Notes under the pieces: model-generated | The model's database searches: none | What the model was told of the DNA's origin: nothing | Seen by the model: the letters and a program-made list of their open reading frames with translations, nothing else | Translations under genes and position numbers: made by a program | Shown here: positions 10,866 to 22,045 of the stretch, piece by piece | How the letters are laid out: every line of letters starts with the position of its first letter | Position numbering within the stretch: the stretch's first letter is position 1 | DNA from: Glebionis coronaria | Taxonomy: Eukaryota > Streptophyta > Magnoliopsida > Asterales > Asteraceae | Direction of reading: 5' to 3' | Assembly (NCBI GenBank): GCA_025667525.1 | Contig: CM046882.1 | Span: 503,138,792-503,202,791 of the forward strand | DNA length: 64,000 nucleotides

Positions 10866-13800
10866 GGGGCGGAATTTTTCAAAAGCATAGACAACAGCTA
10901 AAAGCTCTTTTTCGATTGTCGTGTAATGCAATTGAGCCCCCGTCATTGTCTTGCTAGCGTAATGGATCGGTTGGAAGTGTTTGTTCACTCTTTATCCCAG
11001 AACCGCTCCAATAGACAAAATCACTAGCATCGCACATCAACTCAAAGGGAAGCTCCCAATTAGGGGTAACCAAGACTGGTGCCTTAGTAAGCTTATCCTT
11101 AAGCAAGTTGAAGGCTTCAAGGCACTCTTTGGAAAAGATAAAAGGAGTATCTTTTTCCAAGAGGTGGGTCATCGGGCGAGCGATTTTAGAGAAATCCTGA
11201 ATGAATCGACGATAGAAGCCCGCATGACCCAGAAAGCTTCTCACACCCTTCACGGTTGAAGGTGGAGGTAATTTGGCTATGACATCTACTTTAGCACGGT
11301 CTACTTCAAGACCGTCTTTGGAGATCTTGTGTCCTAGCACGATGCCTTCTTTTACCATAAAATGGCATTTTTCCCAATTCAGAACAAGGCGAGTGTCTTC
11401 GCACCGCTGAAGCATACGTTCCAAATGGGCAAGGCAAGAAGAGAAGGAATCCCCAAAGACCGAGAAATCATCCATGAAGACTTCCATGGTTTGTTCAACC
11501 ATGTCATTGAAGATAGCCAACATGCACCTTTGGAAAGTCCCGGGGGCATTGCATAAGCCAAAAGGCATTCTTTTGTAAGCAAATGTGCCATAGGGACAAG
11601 TAAATGTTGTCTTCTCTTGATCTTGGGAATCGATGGGTATTTGGAAATAACCCGAGAAACCATCAAGAAAGCAGTAATATTCATTACCCGCTAAACGTTC
11701 AAGCATTTGGTCCATAAAAGGTAGAGGGAAATGATCCTTTCTCGTGGCATCATTGAGTTTGCGGTAGTCTATACAAACTCTCCACCCAGTAACGAGACGG
11801 GTAGGAATCAACTCGTTGTTTGCATTGGGCACAACGGTGATGCCGCCTTTCTTAGGCACACAATGGACTAGACTAACCCATGGTGAATCCGAAATAGGGT
11901 AAATCATACCCGCATCAAGAAGTTTGATAACCTCTGTTTTGATGACTTCATGGATTTTTGGATTCACCCTTCGTTGGCTTTGAATAGTGGGCTTAAAGTC
12001 GTCCTCCATGAGAATTTTATGTGTGCAAAAGTGAGGATCAATTCCATGAATGTCGGAGATTTTCCAAGCGATAGCTCTTTTATGCTTCTTCAACACGGCG
12101 ACAAGTCGGGCTTTTTCTTCTTCTTTTAGGTCCTTTGCGATGATGACGGGCGACTTCTCGTTGTCTTCAAGGAAAACGTACTCAAGATGAGGAGGTAGGT
12201 CCTTAAGCTCAAGAGTGGGAGGATCCTCAATAGATGGTGAAACTAACGATGGATCATCATTAGTCACCTCTTTAGGAGAAGGAGGATCAATAGCAGTAAC
12301 CGTCGGAGATAGAGGAGAAAGATTGTCTTCTTTGAGAAGGTTTTCAATGAGGCGGAGATCTTCATCCCAATTGGTGGTAGAATTGTCGTGGTCTAAGTTC
12401 ACATCTCCCATGGTGGCTTCCAAATCTGTCCAAAGGAAATCACTTTCTCCAAATAGAGATAGTGATGAGTCAATAGAGGAAACGGTCTCAACATTGGGAA
12501 GAGAAGTAGGAATACTTTTACAAGCATCTTTGAAGTGTTCTTCACAAGCCTCATCAAGAACGTCAATACAATTAACACTCTCGTATGAATAAGGCTGTTT
12601 AGAAAGCTTTCCCATGTTGAAGACGATTTTATCGTCAGCCACTCTCATGATAAGCTCACCGGCTTCAACATCGATTAGAGTGCGACCGGTCCTCAAGAAT
12701 GGACGACCAACGATCAATGGCACACGAGGGTCCATGTCGTAGTCAACGACGACGAAATCGGTAGGAAAAGTGAATTTGTCGACTCCTACAAAGACGTCTT
12801 CGGCTATCCCCACTGGATAAGCAACCGTACGGTTAGCTAATTCCAAAGTCATTTTGGTGGGGACTAGCTCAGGGAGAGATACTTGCTTCCAAACACTTAA
12901 AGGCATTAAGTTGATATTGGCACCTAGATCGACTAGGGCCATGCAATTCTCTACTCCCGGGAAGTTGCAAGGAATCAAAAAGCGACCCGGATCACCAAGT
13001 TTGGTGGGCAATTTCCTTAAAAGCACTGCGGAGCAGTTCTCATTAAGTTGGGTCTGAGCAATGTCAATAAGCTTTTCCTTATCACTTAGAAGATCTTTAA
13101 ACATCTTAGCGTATTTGGGCATGTGAGCGAGAGCCTCGGCAAAGAAGATGTTAAAATTCAATTGTTTAAACATTTTGAGAAAGTTTGAAACTTGAATATC
13201 ATCCTTGCTCTTTTGCTTCTCTTTCCTCAACCTTGAAGGATAAGGTATATTGGATGAAGAAGAAGAAGGCTTTAGGGGAATAGGATCACTCACAACCACG
13301 GGTGATGGGGAAATGGGGGTAGAAGGTGAAGGAGGTGGAGCAATTGGGGAAGGAGAAGGATGAGGAATAGTAGCAGATGACTCGTTCTCCTTAGTCACAA
13401 CCACCGGTAGAGGTATAGGAAGCTCGAGTTCCTTGGTACCTTTGCCACTGCGAGTGGTGATTGCTTTCATCTCCCCTCTTGGATTCGCAACGGTGTTACT
13501 CGGAAGAGTACCCGAAGAAGAGGGTTGATTACCTTGGAAGAAACTAGCCATCATGTTCTTCAAGTCATTCATTTGACTATCCAACGTGTTTCTCATATCA
13601 GGTTGCTGGTAAACTTGGTTATTTCTTTGAGGTGGAAGTTGCTGTTTATGAGGTGGTATGTATGGTGTACGAGGTTGTTGTTGTTGTTGAGGAGGGCGAT
13701 TGAGGGTTTGTTGTTGGTTTGGGTTGTTTGGAGGAAAACCAGGTGGAGAGAGATAGTTGTTGGAGCGGTAGCTAAGCAAGTTACGGTCACCTTGAGGTCG

Positions 13801-14163
13801 AGCTTGATAAGCAGGTTGAGGATAGGTGCCATATGCTGCATTCACATTCTCAGAAGGGTATTCTTGGGTGGCAGTACAAGTGGTGTAAGAGTGAGGACCC
13901 CCGCATATCTCGCATGGTTGGCTAACGGCATTGACTTGAGCGTCTTTAGCGTTTCTAGCGTTGATGCTGTTGGTGTTGTTGGCGGTTTGGGTAGCAAGCG
14001 ATTCAAGAAGCGTGGTGATTTTGTCAAGTCGCTTATCGCTGTCACTAGTACTAGCACTAGCAACATTGGTCCGAACACTCTTGGTTTGCACACGAGACTT
14101 ATTCTCAATGATATCCCAAGCAGCATTGGAAGTCTTAGCCAAAAGATTACCCCCTCGAGGCAC
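10866..14163 (-). pseudogene. G1 gag C-terminus, protease, reverse transcriptase and start of RNase H
   Basis: A long minus-strand frame is open from 14163 to 10954. In order it shows a CCHC-like knuckle CEICGGPHSYTTC (about residue 85), a Gln/Asn-rich stretch, a Pro/Ser-rich stretch, a protease segment ALVDLGANINLMP, and RT with WRVCIDYRKLN, FPLPFMDQ, MPFGLCNAP and the catalytic FMDDFSVFG near 11450-11480. It then enters RNase H (LMCDASDF). Just after that a one-base insertion and a TAA break the frame, but the correct codons can be followed to 10866, where N1 is inserted. It begins at a frameshift, not a true start codon. It made the replication enzymes of the element and is now defective. 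Confidence 0.92.
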
Positions 14164-14868
14164 TGTTTAGTGAATCTTGGTCATTCATGCTTAAACCATT
14201 GTAAAAAGTATTAATTTGATGCACTTTGGTAAAACCATGTTGTGGGAATTTTCTTAAAAGATCTTTAAAACGATCCCAAGATTCACTAAACGACTCATCG
14301 TACTTTTGTTCAAAATTTATGATTTCATTCCGCAAAGCGGTAGTACGAGAGGATGGGAAAAAGTAATTGATAAACTTGGTCTCCAAATCCGTCCACGAAA
14401 GAATACTCTGTGGCGGTTCCTTAGCAAGCCAATGCCGGGCTTGTCCCTCTAAAGAAAAGGGAAAAGTTGTAAACGGAGTACCTCTTGTGGAACACCATTG
14501 AATTTGACCGTGTTGGTTAGTTGTAGGAATCTCTTGATGTGGTCATGTGGATCATCAATGGTACGCCCCAAGAATGGTTGAGCAGAGACCATCTGGATAA
14601 AGCCGGATTTGAGCTCAAAGTTGTTGGTTGCAATCGCTGGTATAACAATTGGATCAGTGTTGCCATCGACATGAGCTTGCAGAAGTTCAATCATCGGGCG
14701 ATTATCTGGTAGAGGCTCATTGTTGTTGTTATTATTCATGTTGTTGAACGGTGGATTGTTATTGTTATTATTGTTTTGAGGTGGTATGTTGTTGTTGTTT
14801 TGTACACCGGCCATGTCTAAGTTATCGAGAGGCTCGGGCTCTTGATAAGACGTTGATCGAGTGCGCAT
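14147..14868 (-). pseudogene. G1 gag N-terminal part, two frameshifts
   Basis: Gag starts at the ATG at 14866-14868 (MRTRSTSYQEPEP). An Asn-rich segment and the retrotransposon gag domain follow (DPHDHIKRFLQL; then FINYFFPSSRTTALRNE, SWDRFKDLLRKFPQHG, INTFYNGL). A base is missing near 14450, so the frame closes after LRLQLFPF and resumes in another frame. A second shift at about 14150-14160 separates it from the downstream knuckle and protease frame. This protein would form the virus-like particle. G2 gag opens with the same MRTRS start, supporting the start choice. Confidence 0.88.
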
Positions 14869-14952
14869 ACACCTGCAAAATAACTAACAAAGCAAAACAA
14901 AGCAAAAATATTTTTGGTTTTTATGTTTTTTAATTTTTAGGATTTTTGAAAA

Positions 14953-14987
<35 letters not shown>

Positions 14988-15106
14988 TTTTTGTGTTTTT
15001 GAAAATTTTTTAAGAAAAAGTAACGTTCACGGGGAACGGATCCAAAAATCCAAGTTCTCACAAAAAACTGTTGATCTTAACGAGAAGAGCCGGCAGCGGC
15101 GCCATT
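14869..15106 (-). other. G1 leader between PBS and gag
   Basis: This is a short untranslated leader in element sense. It holds an (ATT)n microsatellite at 14957-14988 and the primer-binding site at its 5' end. No gene is seen. Confidence 0.7.
15088..15104 (-). other. G1 primer-binding site
   Basis: The minus strand reads TGGCGCCGCTGCCGGCT, two bases inside the end of the 5' LTR. G2 has a near-identical site at 52786, and this class of PBS is typical of Athila/Tat-type gypsy elements. Confidence 0.85.
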
Positions 15107-16551
15107 TGATATTAGGATTTTGTATAGGTTCAGATTAGTTCTCTCGGAATCTCCTCGAATTGATCACGGTTTAAAGTGGGATGATTTGTTCTTGGTGTCC
15201 AAAAGTGGGTTTGGTTTCCTAATCTACTAAACAGGGAAATGAATAAAGAAATAATGATTTAAACTTAAAACAATTCAAAAGCAAAACTAGGATTAAAAAG
15301 TTAGACCAAACAGCAACTGGAAAATACCCTAACTAAAAACACCCTATTCGAAATAAGTGTCCCTATGCAGAATAAATGGCCAATTCGGAATCAATTCCCT
15401 ATACTGAAAACATGACCTATTCGGAATGTATCTTATGCGGAATAAAATCTTCTATGCTGAATAAATGCTATTCGGAATAACAGGCTATGCGGAAAGTCAT
15501 ACTATGCGGAATAATGGAGCCCTATGCGGAATAAATTTACCATGCGGAATAACTGGTTCTATTCGGAAAGATAGTCCTATGCGGAATAATGGTCCTATTC
15601 GGAATATATAAAATATTCTGAATAAGGAAAAAGGAAAAGGCTCTATTCGGAATATCTGAATATTCCGAATAAAGAAATAATAAACCTGCTATTCGGAAAG
15701 TTTCTGGGCAAGGAACAGTAACAGCAGCAGCCAGATGAATTCAAACCGAATCAAACCAATTAAGCAAAAAGGTTTTACCAAACTCACCAATAATCATTCA
15801 AATATCATAACCAACAAATCCCAACAACAAAAACACAAAATCAATCACTTTTAAAAGATCAAAATTAATCAACCAAGAACTTTTAAAACTTTGAATAAAA
15901 ATGAGATGAACAAGATGAATGAAAGGATTTGTATTGGAAGATTAGAGTAATAGAAAACAAGAGTAATGATTCAAGCTACAAGTTTATAAAAACAAGGATC
16001 AAAAATCACCACACCCTAGTGGTGTTGGTGAAGCTACGAACCAACAAAGCTGAAAAAAAATAAAAACTAACTCCCCCCTCATTGTGTGAAAGGAGGGTCC
16101 TTTTATACTCATAGTGGTTGGTTGGTGAGTGGGCTTTCTTTTCTCTTTTCGTCTTCTCGTCTTTTCAGTAAAGTTGACATTTTCGATTCTGATTCGGGAT
16201 TTGTCGATGATTAAATCCAACTCGTCTTTTAATTTCTTCGTTTAATAGACTTGAGTTTCTTCGACATATAAAAATCTTCCGTCCTTGGTCCTTTTCTTCG
16301 ATAATTCTTCAAATAGGCCCAGTGACTTTGAATCTTTTGCATCTCTTGGACAATAGACTTCGTCTTGAGTCTTTTTCTTCTATAAAACCCGTGCAATCCC
16401 ATGTTTTCTTTAATAATTATCCGGTTGGCTCTGAAAACACAATAAACACAAAAAGCACGCATAATTCCAAACAAATGATATTAAATACGTGTTTTGGTCT
16501 TGTTTTAGCCAGAATTAAGTGGTAAAAAGATGGGTGTTTACACACCTATCA
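15107..16551 (-). repeat. G1 5' LTR (right)
   Basis: This LTR is 1,445 bp with about ten differences from the left LTR. It carries the same TATA box at 16099-16107 and the same dyad array at 15344-15700. It lies next to the PBS, so it acts as the 5' LTR of G1. Its outer edge is not followed by a target duplication but by sequence matching the internal side of the left LTR (3682 onward). Confidence 0.92.
15344..15700. repeat. Dyad array in the G1 5' LTR
   Basis: This is a second copy of the CGGAATA array, about 19 units. Relative to 2475-2830 one inverted unit has TATTCTGAATA for TATTCCGAATA, and another reads TATTCCGAATA where the left copy has TATTCCGAGTA. Most units and spacers are unchanged. 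Confidence 0.85.
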
Positions 16552-17690
16552 AATCCCCTACACTTAACCATTGCCATGCCCTCATGCAATGCTTAGTGAT
16601 AAAGCACATTTACAATTTTCTCATAATCAATCAACCTTGGCCTTATTAAAATACTAATGAACAAAAATTAAAGCACTAAGATAAATCAAAACTTTAAAGT
16701 AAACAAAAGGATGGAAATAACTTGCAAAGAGATCAAGGACTTACATTAGGGCTTCGGTGCTGCGAAGATTTATCACCCTCAAGTTTCACTTTCCCCAGAC
16801 TAAGCTTGAAAACGAGATCATTGTTATTATAAGTTAGCAAATCAAACACTTACACACATGGCTTAATTATATGCTTAAACTCCCTTATTCCTAGGTGTAT
16901 CTCTTATATTTTATTTTTGTCTTAGAATGATCATGAAGATGCATTTTTGGACTTATTTCGATAGTTTATTAGGCTGAAAGCAAAGTAGGACGATTTGATC
17001 AATAGTTAGCTAGAGGACAAAATCTCTTAAAACTGCTTCTCGGGATATCAAAAAGTTCATATCTTGGCATAACTCGGTTCACGATTTGAGACCTTTCTCG
17101 GGCCGATATTTGGCATGTACTTCATACTTCATATCTTGAGAGACGTGCTTGAGATAATGGTCTTCTTATCGTTAATAGAGTTTCTTCACTTGGAGACTTT
17201 TGAGGGGTACTCCAACTTTGTTGACCACGACTTCATGATTATTCTTCAATCTCTAATTGGGATTTTGAGATACAACGATCCGCCTCCTTTTCGGACTTGG
17301 ATCTTTTTATCCTCATACCTTGTTAGGGTCTTTTCGGATAGACTTCTCCATCATCTTTATGGGAGTTGATTGCTTTTCGTAGTGAGTCTTGATCCTTCAT
17401 ATTGAATTTGGGAATAATGCTTTTCACATCACCTTGGATCTTTAGCAATAAAATAGAATCCTCATGCCTTGTTAGGGCCTTTTCGGACTCGCCAATCTTC
17501 GCGCCCCGCTTCATAAGTTATGCCTTGGCTATGAACTCTTATCATTACCGAGCAACTTTTAAACGATCTTGGGCTAGAAGCTAAGTAACTTTTCAAATCG
17601 TACGACCTTAATTATTGCAGATAAATTATTAGCAAGTGATGGGAGAATAGGCAAATAATTACACCAAGTGAGCTTGTGCAAGAATACTGA
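16552..17690 (-). repeat. Second copy of the G1 3' internal region, truncated
   Basis: This matches 3682-4820 with about 1 percent substitutions by eye, starting with the polypurine tract next to the LTR. Homology ends at 17687-17690, where the sequence switches to copia RT. With the preceding LTR it gives the order LTR-internal-LTR-internal. That fits either two G1 copies sharing an LTR after unequal recombination, or a longer tandem later cut by deletion. It contains no coding domain. Confidence 0.85.
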
Positions 17691-19046
17691 TGTTTGGATG
17701 AGGAAATGAAATCCATAAAATTTAATGATGTTTGGATTCTTGTAGATCCACCACCAAATGCTAAAGTAGTGAGACATAAGTGGATATACAAGAATAAAAC
17801 CGACATGGACGGAAAAGTACAATCCTATAAAGCTTGTTTAGTAGCTAAAGGTTTTACTCAAACTTTTGGCGTAGACTAGGAGGAGACATTTTCTCCTGTA
17901 GCAGACTTAAGAGCTATTAGGATTCTCATAGCTATAGCAGAATACTATGACTACGAGATATGGCAAATGGATGTTAAAATTGCTTTCTTGAACGGTCGCT
18001 TAGATGAAGACATCTATATGCAGCAACCAGAAGGGTATATTGATCATGAGAATCCAAGACACGTATGCAAACTTCAAAGATCCATTTATGGTTTGAAGCA
18101 AGCATCACGTCAATGGAATAAACGATTTGATGAAAAAATAAAAAAGTTTGGATTTATTCAAAATCATGATGAGCCATGTGTATATCGCAAAGCTAGTGGG
18201 AGTGATGTAGTATTCCTAGTCCTATATGTTGATGACATATTAATCATGGGAAGTAACATTCCAAGACTTAAAGTTGTTAAGGATTATCTTGGTAAATGTT
18301 TTTCTTTGAAGGATTTAGGAGAAGCTGCATACATTTTGGGAATTAAGATCTATCGGGATAAGAAAAGACGGTTATTTGGTCTAAGTCAAGATGCTTATAT
18401 AGATAAGATATTGAAGAAATATAATATGCATAATTCCAAGAAAGGTTTTCACCTATGGAAGTTAAGCATAATGTGAGTCATGAGATGGATGCATCAACTC
18501 CTGAAGAGGAGGCATACATACAGAAGGTACCTTACGCTTTGGCTGTAGGATCTATTATGTATGTTGTAAGATGCAAAAGGCCTGATATGGCGTTTTCTCA
18601 GAACTTGGTCAGTAGATACCAACAGAATCCAAGGAAGCTCCACCGGGTTGCTGTTAAACATTTTATGTAGTATTTAAGGAATACAAAAAGAAATGTTTTG
18701 GTATTCAGAGGGTAGCCATATACATAACTAAACGTGGTTTGGATTAGGACTTTTATTGGAGATCCTAGGATGATGCTTGCAATAAAAGAACCTAATAAAT
18801 ACGTATTGGGACAATTCTACCGCAATCATATTCGCCTATGATTCTGGAGTCATGAAAGGCGCCAGACACTTTAAGCGTAGAGATCACTACGTCCGAGAAC
18901 AAGTTGAAGCTCGTGAAGTCAAATTAATAAAAGTTCACACAGATGATAACGTAGTCGATCCTTTAACTAAGGCTTTGCCTAGACCAACGGTAGTTAAGCA
19001 TTCCAAGGCGATTGGTCTGCAACTAGCTAGCGAACTCATGCAATGA
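17691..19046 (+). pseudogene. C1 Ty1/copia reverse transcriptase and RNase H remnant
   Basis: The frame enters mid-protein and shows copia RT motifs: WIYKNKTDMDGKVQSYKA, IWQMDVKIAFLNG, SIYGLKQASRQWN and the catalytic LYVDDILIMGS. It then shows RNase H pieces (VGSIMYVVRCKRPDMAF; later KVHTDDNVVDPLTKALP). Breaks are a TAG at 17877-17879, a one-base frameshift near 18440, a TAG at 18668-18670, and a deletion between about 18700 and 18850 that removes the central RNase H region. Integrase, protease and the start of RT are absent on the left, where it meets the G1 fragment. The last frame stops at 19044-19046. Confidence 0.88.
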
Positions 19047-19836
19047 ATCTGTGATTAGTATTTGGATAAAGGATATTCTGACATTATTATTCAATAAAAT
19101 AAAGATTAGTGTTAGTTTATTCTTATTATTTAATTTTGTATCCTATTTTACATGTTTGAATCCATGAATAAATTGTTATGCTAAATGTCTATTGTCGGTT
19201 ATTAATATGGGAATATTATTAAATTAAGACAAATCAAAATTGCGATAGAGTATAGTTGAAAGTATATTGATCAATTTTGGTTGATATTCGATGAATCGAA
19301 TATTGGACTTATCCCAACTATATGATTTTACTTTGTGGATCTTTGTCATCAAGTAAATCATAAATAGTTATCCTTAGACTTGAGATACCAGGAAACTGTT
19401 ATGAATTTAGTGCATCTCTGTGGAATAATCTAACGCTAAACGTAACTGGTAGCTATAAGGATTATTTTCGGAAGTGTTGCAAAATTCATAAGTTTTGCTC
19501 GTAGTCAATATGGAATTTATTTCCTCCAATTTCGTTTTGGAGTTTAATAAAGTTGGGCTCTCGTGGGATTAGTAAGATGTTTGTGTAGCCACACCGAAAT
19601 TTGTTTTGGTAATCTTGCTGAATCTGTGAACGAGAAACAAAATGGTTAATGAAAGGAATGACTGAGATCCATATCCTTTTTAACGTTGTATTAGAAATAA
19701 AAGGATAATAATAATGATGAATCATCAAAAGGTTTTATTCAGGAGACCTTACTCGAGTTGTACTAGAGACATTGCTAAGTGTAACTAGACGCTAGTCAAT
19801 GTAATCACGATATTCGAAATATCTCCAAGTGGGAGC
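19047..19836 (+). other. C1 3' non-coding region with polypurine tract
   Basis: Nothing coding is seen in these 790 bp. CCAAGTGGGAGC at 19825-19836 is a copia-like polypurine tract directly before TGAAAGTTT, which I take as the LTR start. Confidence 0.6.
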
Positions 19837-20721
19837 TGAAAGTTTATGGACTTATATTTAATAGTCGTGTGATAGGATCGAACTCTAGATTACGGGATTG
19901 CACTCAATACGTAAAGAGTTAATTTAATTAATAAATATATTTATTAATTTATTTAATAAATATATAATTATGTATTTATTTAATTAAAACGAGACATAAC
20001 TTTAACGGTCGTTAAATAATTAAGGGTTAAGTATTAACGAACGTTAAATAAATATATAGTAAGTAAGATAATAGAAAGAAGGATGGAAGATTTTGGAACA
20101 CCCCTAAGGGGTGTTGTGGTGGGTCGGTTATGGAGGAAAAGGAAGGGGAAAACTTTCTTTTTATTTGTTTTTGGGTACAAGTTTAGGCCTATATAAACAA
20201 ACCTTCTCCTCATAATTCAAGACACACAAATCTCTCCGCTCTCCTCTCTCTTTGGTCGATCGCAAGATAACCCACACAAAGGGTTTTCTTTGGTTTTCTT
20301 GTTTGATATATTTTAATTATTATCTAGTCCTAGCCCCTCTCTAGGGTTGTTGGGTAGATGTATTACAAGCGTTGTAGCTCGGTTTACACGTGCTAGAATC
20401 ACGGTTAGCTCGTTGTATTACGTGTGTACAAGATCTTAATATAGTCTTACTTTATACTATATCTTGGTGATATACGGTATAAACCCGAATTGGTGATTCG
20501 TTCTTCGTCTTGTGGATTTGCTTTTGCGTAAAGGTATGTAACCCTAATTCGATTAATTATAATTGTGTTATTATTATGATCCTGTTAAATCGCTTCCGCT
20601 ATGTGTGCTTTGATCTCGTTTAGGGTTTTATATAATTGTTATGATGTTAATAAACCTTTAACTTTATACCCATGTAAAATTCTAAAATACAATTAGGTTC
20701 CTAAAATAACAAGATTTTACA
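19837..20721 (+). repeat. C1 3' LTR (right end uncertain)
   Basis: This begins TGAAAGTTTATGG after the polypurine tract. A TATA box CCTATATAAACAA lies at 20188-20199, followed by a pyrimidine-rich start region (CTCTCCGCTCTCCTCTCTC near 20230). No second copy is in the window, so the 3' boundary is not proven. TTTTACA at 20721 is one possible end, or the LTR may continue beyond the S1 insertion at 49713. Confidence 0.55.
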
Positions 20722-20739
20722 TGAATAGCCCTTGAAGAA

Positions 20740-21245
20740 TGTTGATCCCTTTGGTTGGATCTATATTCTGTTAAGCATTAGTATAGTAGTTTGTAATCAA
20801 ACTAAACCACTTTGAGCACTCTTACTAACACTAAATAAGTTATGCAGAATCTAACTTATAAAGCACAGAAGAACAGAATTACTTTTAACTATTCAATTCT
20901 CTTATTAATCGACTGGAATGAGGTACATGAAAGACATTGTACCTATGTTCCTTTTATAGAGTAAGGAACCCTAGAAACCTTAGAATATTCTATTAAGATA
21001 ACTATATCACAGACGATATATTATGAATATTCTAACTATTTAAGTATATCACATAAGATATACTCTAACTATAACTATGACATATCTTATACAAAGATAT
21101 ATTCGTCCTAATCAACATAGCAGTACTTACTTTATAAGTAGCAGTACTTACTATGTACCGCGTTAATACTAACGGTACTTACATAACACTGACAGTACTT
21201 AAAATACACTAACGGTACTTGACACTTAACAAATAATTCCCAACA
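20740..21245 (-). repeat. S1 3' LTR (left)
   Basis: This is 506 bp. It is followed on the right by ATCCTCCCCT, which in element sense is the polypurine tract AGGGGAGGAT next to the LTR. It contains several AGTACTT/GGTACTT repeats toward 21100-21220. Confidence 0.9.
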
Positions 21246-22045
21246 ATCCTCCCCTAAACAAGAATGATAACTTGTTGTCTTCTTGTTTCTCTTGTACTGG
21301 ATGTATTAAAATACATGTCTTCAGTCTTTCCTTCATCCTTGGATTGAACTTGGTAATTTGTATTTGTATCCAACTGAATGTAGCCAAACACTTCAAATTT
21401 AGATCTTCTTCTGATAAGATAATCTTCAAACATCATGAGTATCATCTTTGTCTTCAAACAATGATCTTCTTGTGTCTTCTAAACATTCACTTATCTTTGC
21501 ATCATCAGTTATTGTCTTCTTGAGTTAAATCTTTGAACTCTGAATCATGAACCTTTGTCTTGATTTGATGAGACAAAACCTTCTAAGTATTTTCTTATTT
21601 AAATACTTCTTTGCTTGCAATCTTCATACCTGAAATAAAACATTAACAACAAAAACCAATCTGTATTGGCTTCATGATTTTTAGCAAATCACCAACTATC
21701 AACGGATTTGATAAATTCTTTACCAGTTAGCCGTACACTCTGGAATAGGCAATACTTTATTCATAAAGAATAAGGTGTAATGAAAACCTTACAATTTTTG
21801 ATAAATTGTCAACCATCAACGGATTTGATGAAGTCTTTACCTAGTACCATTTGTCTAGGACTAGCCAACTCTTTGTCTCGAAACAAGGTGAGTTAGAACC
21901 ATATAGTTTTTAGCAAACTATCAGCTTTCAACGGATTTGATAAGTCTTTACCACAAACCGTTTGCTTATGGAATAGCCAGTTCTTATGTGTGTTAGACAT
22001 GGTGAACTGAGAACCATTTGTGAAGTGTGACTGACAGTCAAACAC
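21246..22045 (-). repeat. S1 3' non-coding region with three tandem repeats
   Basis: This is non-coding DNA between the 3' ORF stop and the polypurine tract. From about 21676 to 22025 it holds three units of about 112-117 bp. Each contains AACGGATTTGAT (starts 21701, 21818, 21930), then TCTTTACC and a variable tail. ATCAA...TTGAT flanking CGGAT gives a small dyad in the first two units. No protein is recognised. Confidence 0.65.

Larger units (their letters stand above)
2238..16551 (-). mobile_element. G1: Ty3/gypsy Athila/Tat-type LTR retrotransposon with nested N1
   Basis: Two LTRs, 2238-3681 and 15107-16551, start TGATATTAGG and end CACCTATCA on the plus strand and differ at about ten positions by eye. 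A minus-strand primer-binding site lies at 15088-15104 and a polypurine tract at 3682-3695. Gag, protease, RT, RNase H and integrase follow in that order on the minus strand, so this is Ty3/gypsy. The TGGCGCC-type PBS, FMDD in RT and DLGA in protease fit the OTA clade. The coding region has at least four frameshifts and several stop codons. No target-site duplication is found, because the right LTR runs on into a second copy of the G1 3' region. Confidence 0.92.

Noticed and set aside
12215..14214. Plus-strand frames of 125 and 229 codons
   Set aside because: They are antisense shadows of the G1 gag-pol frame.
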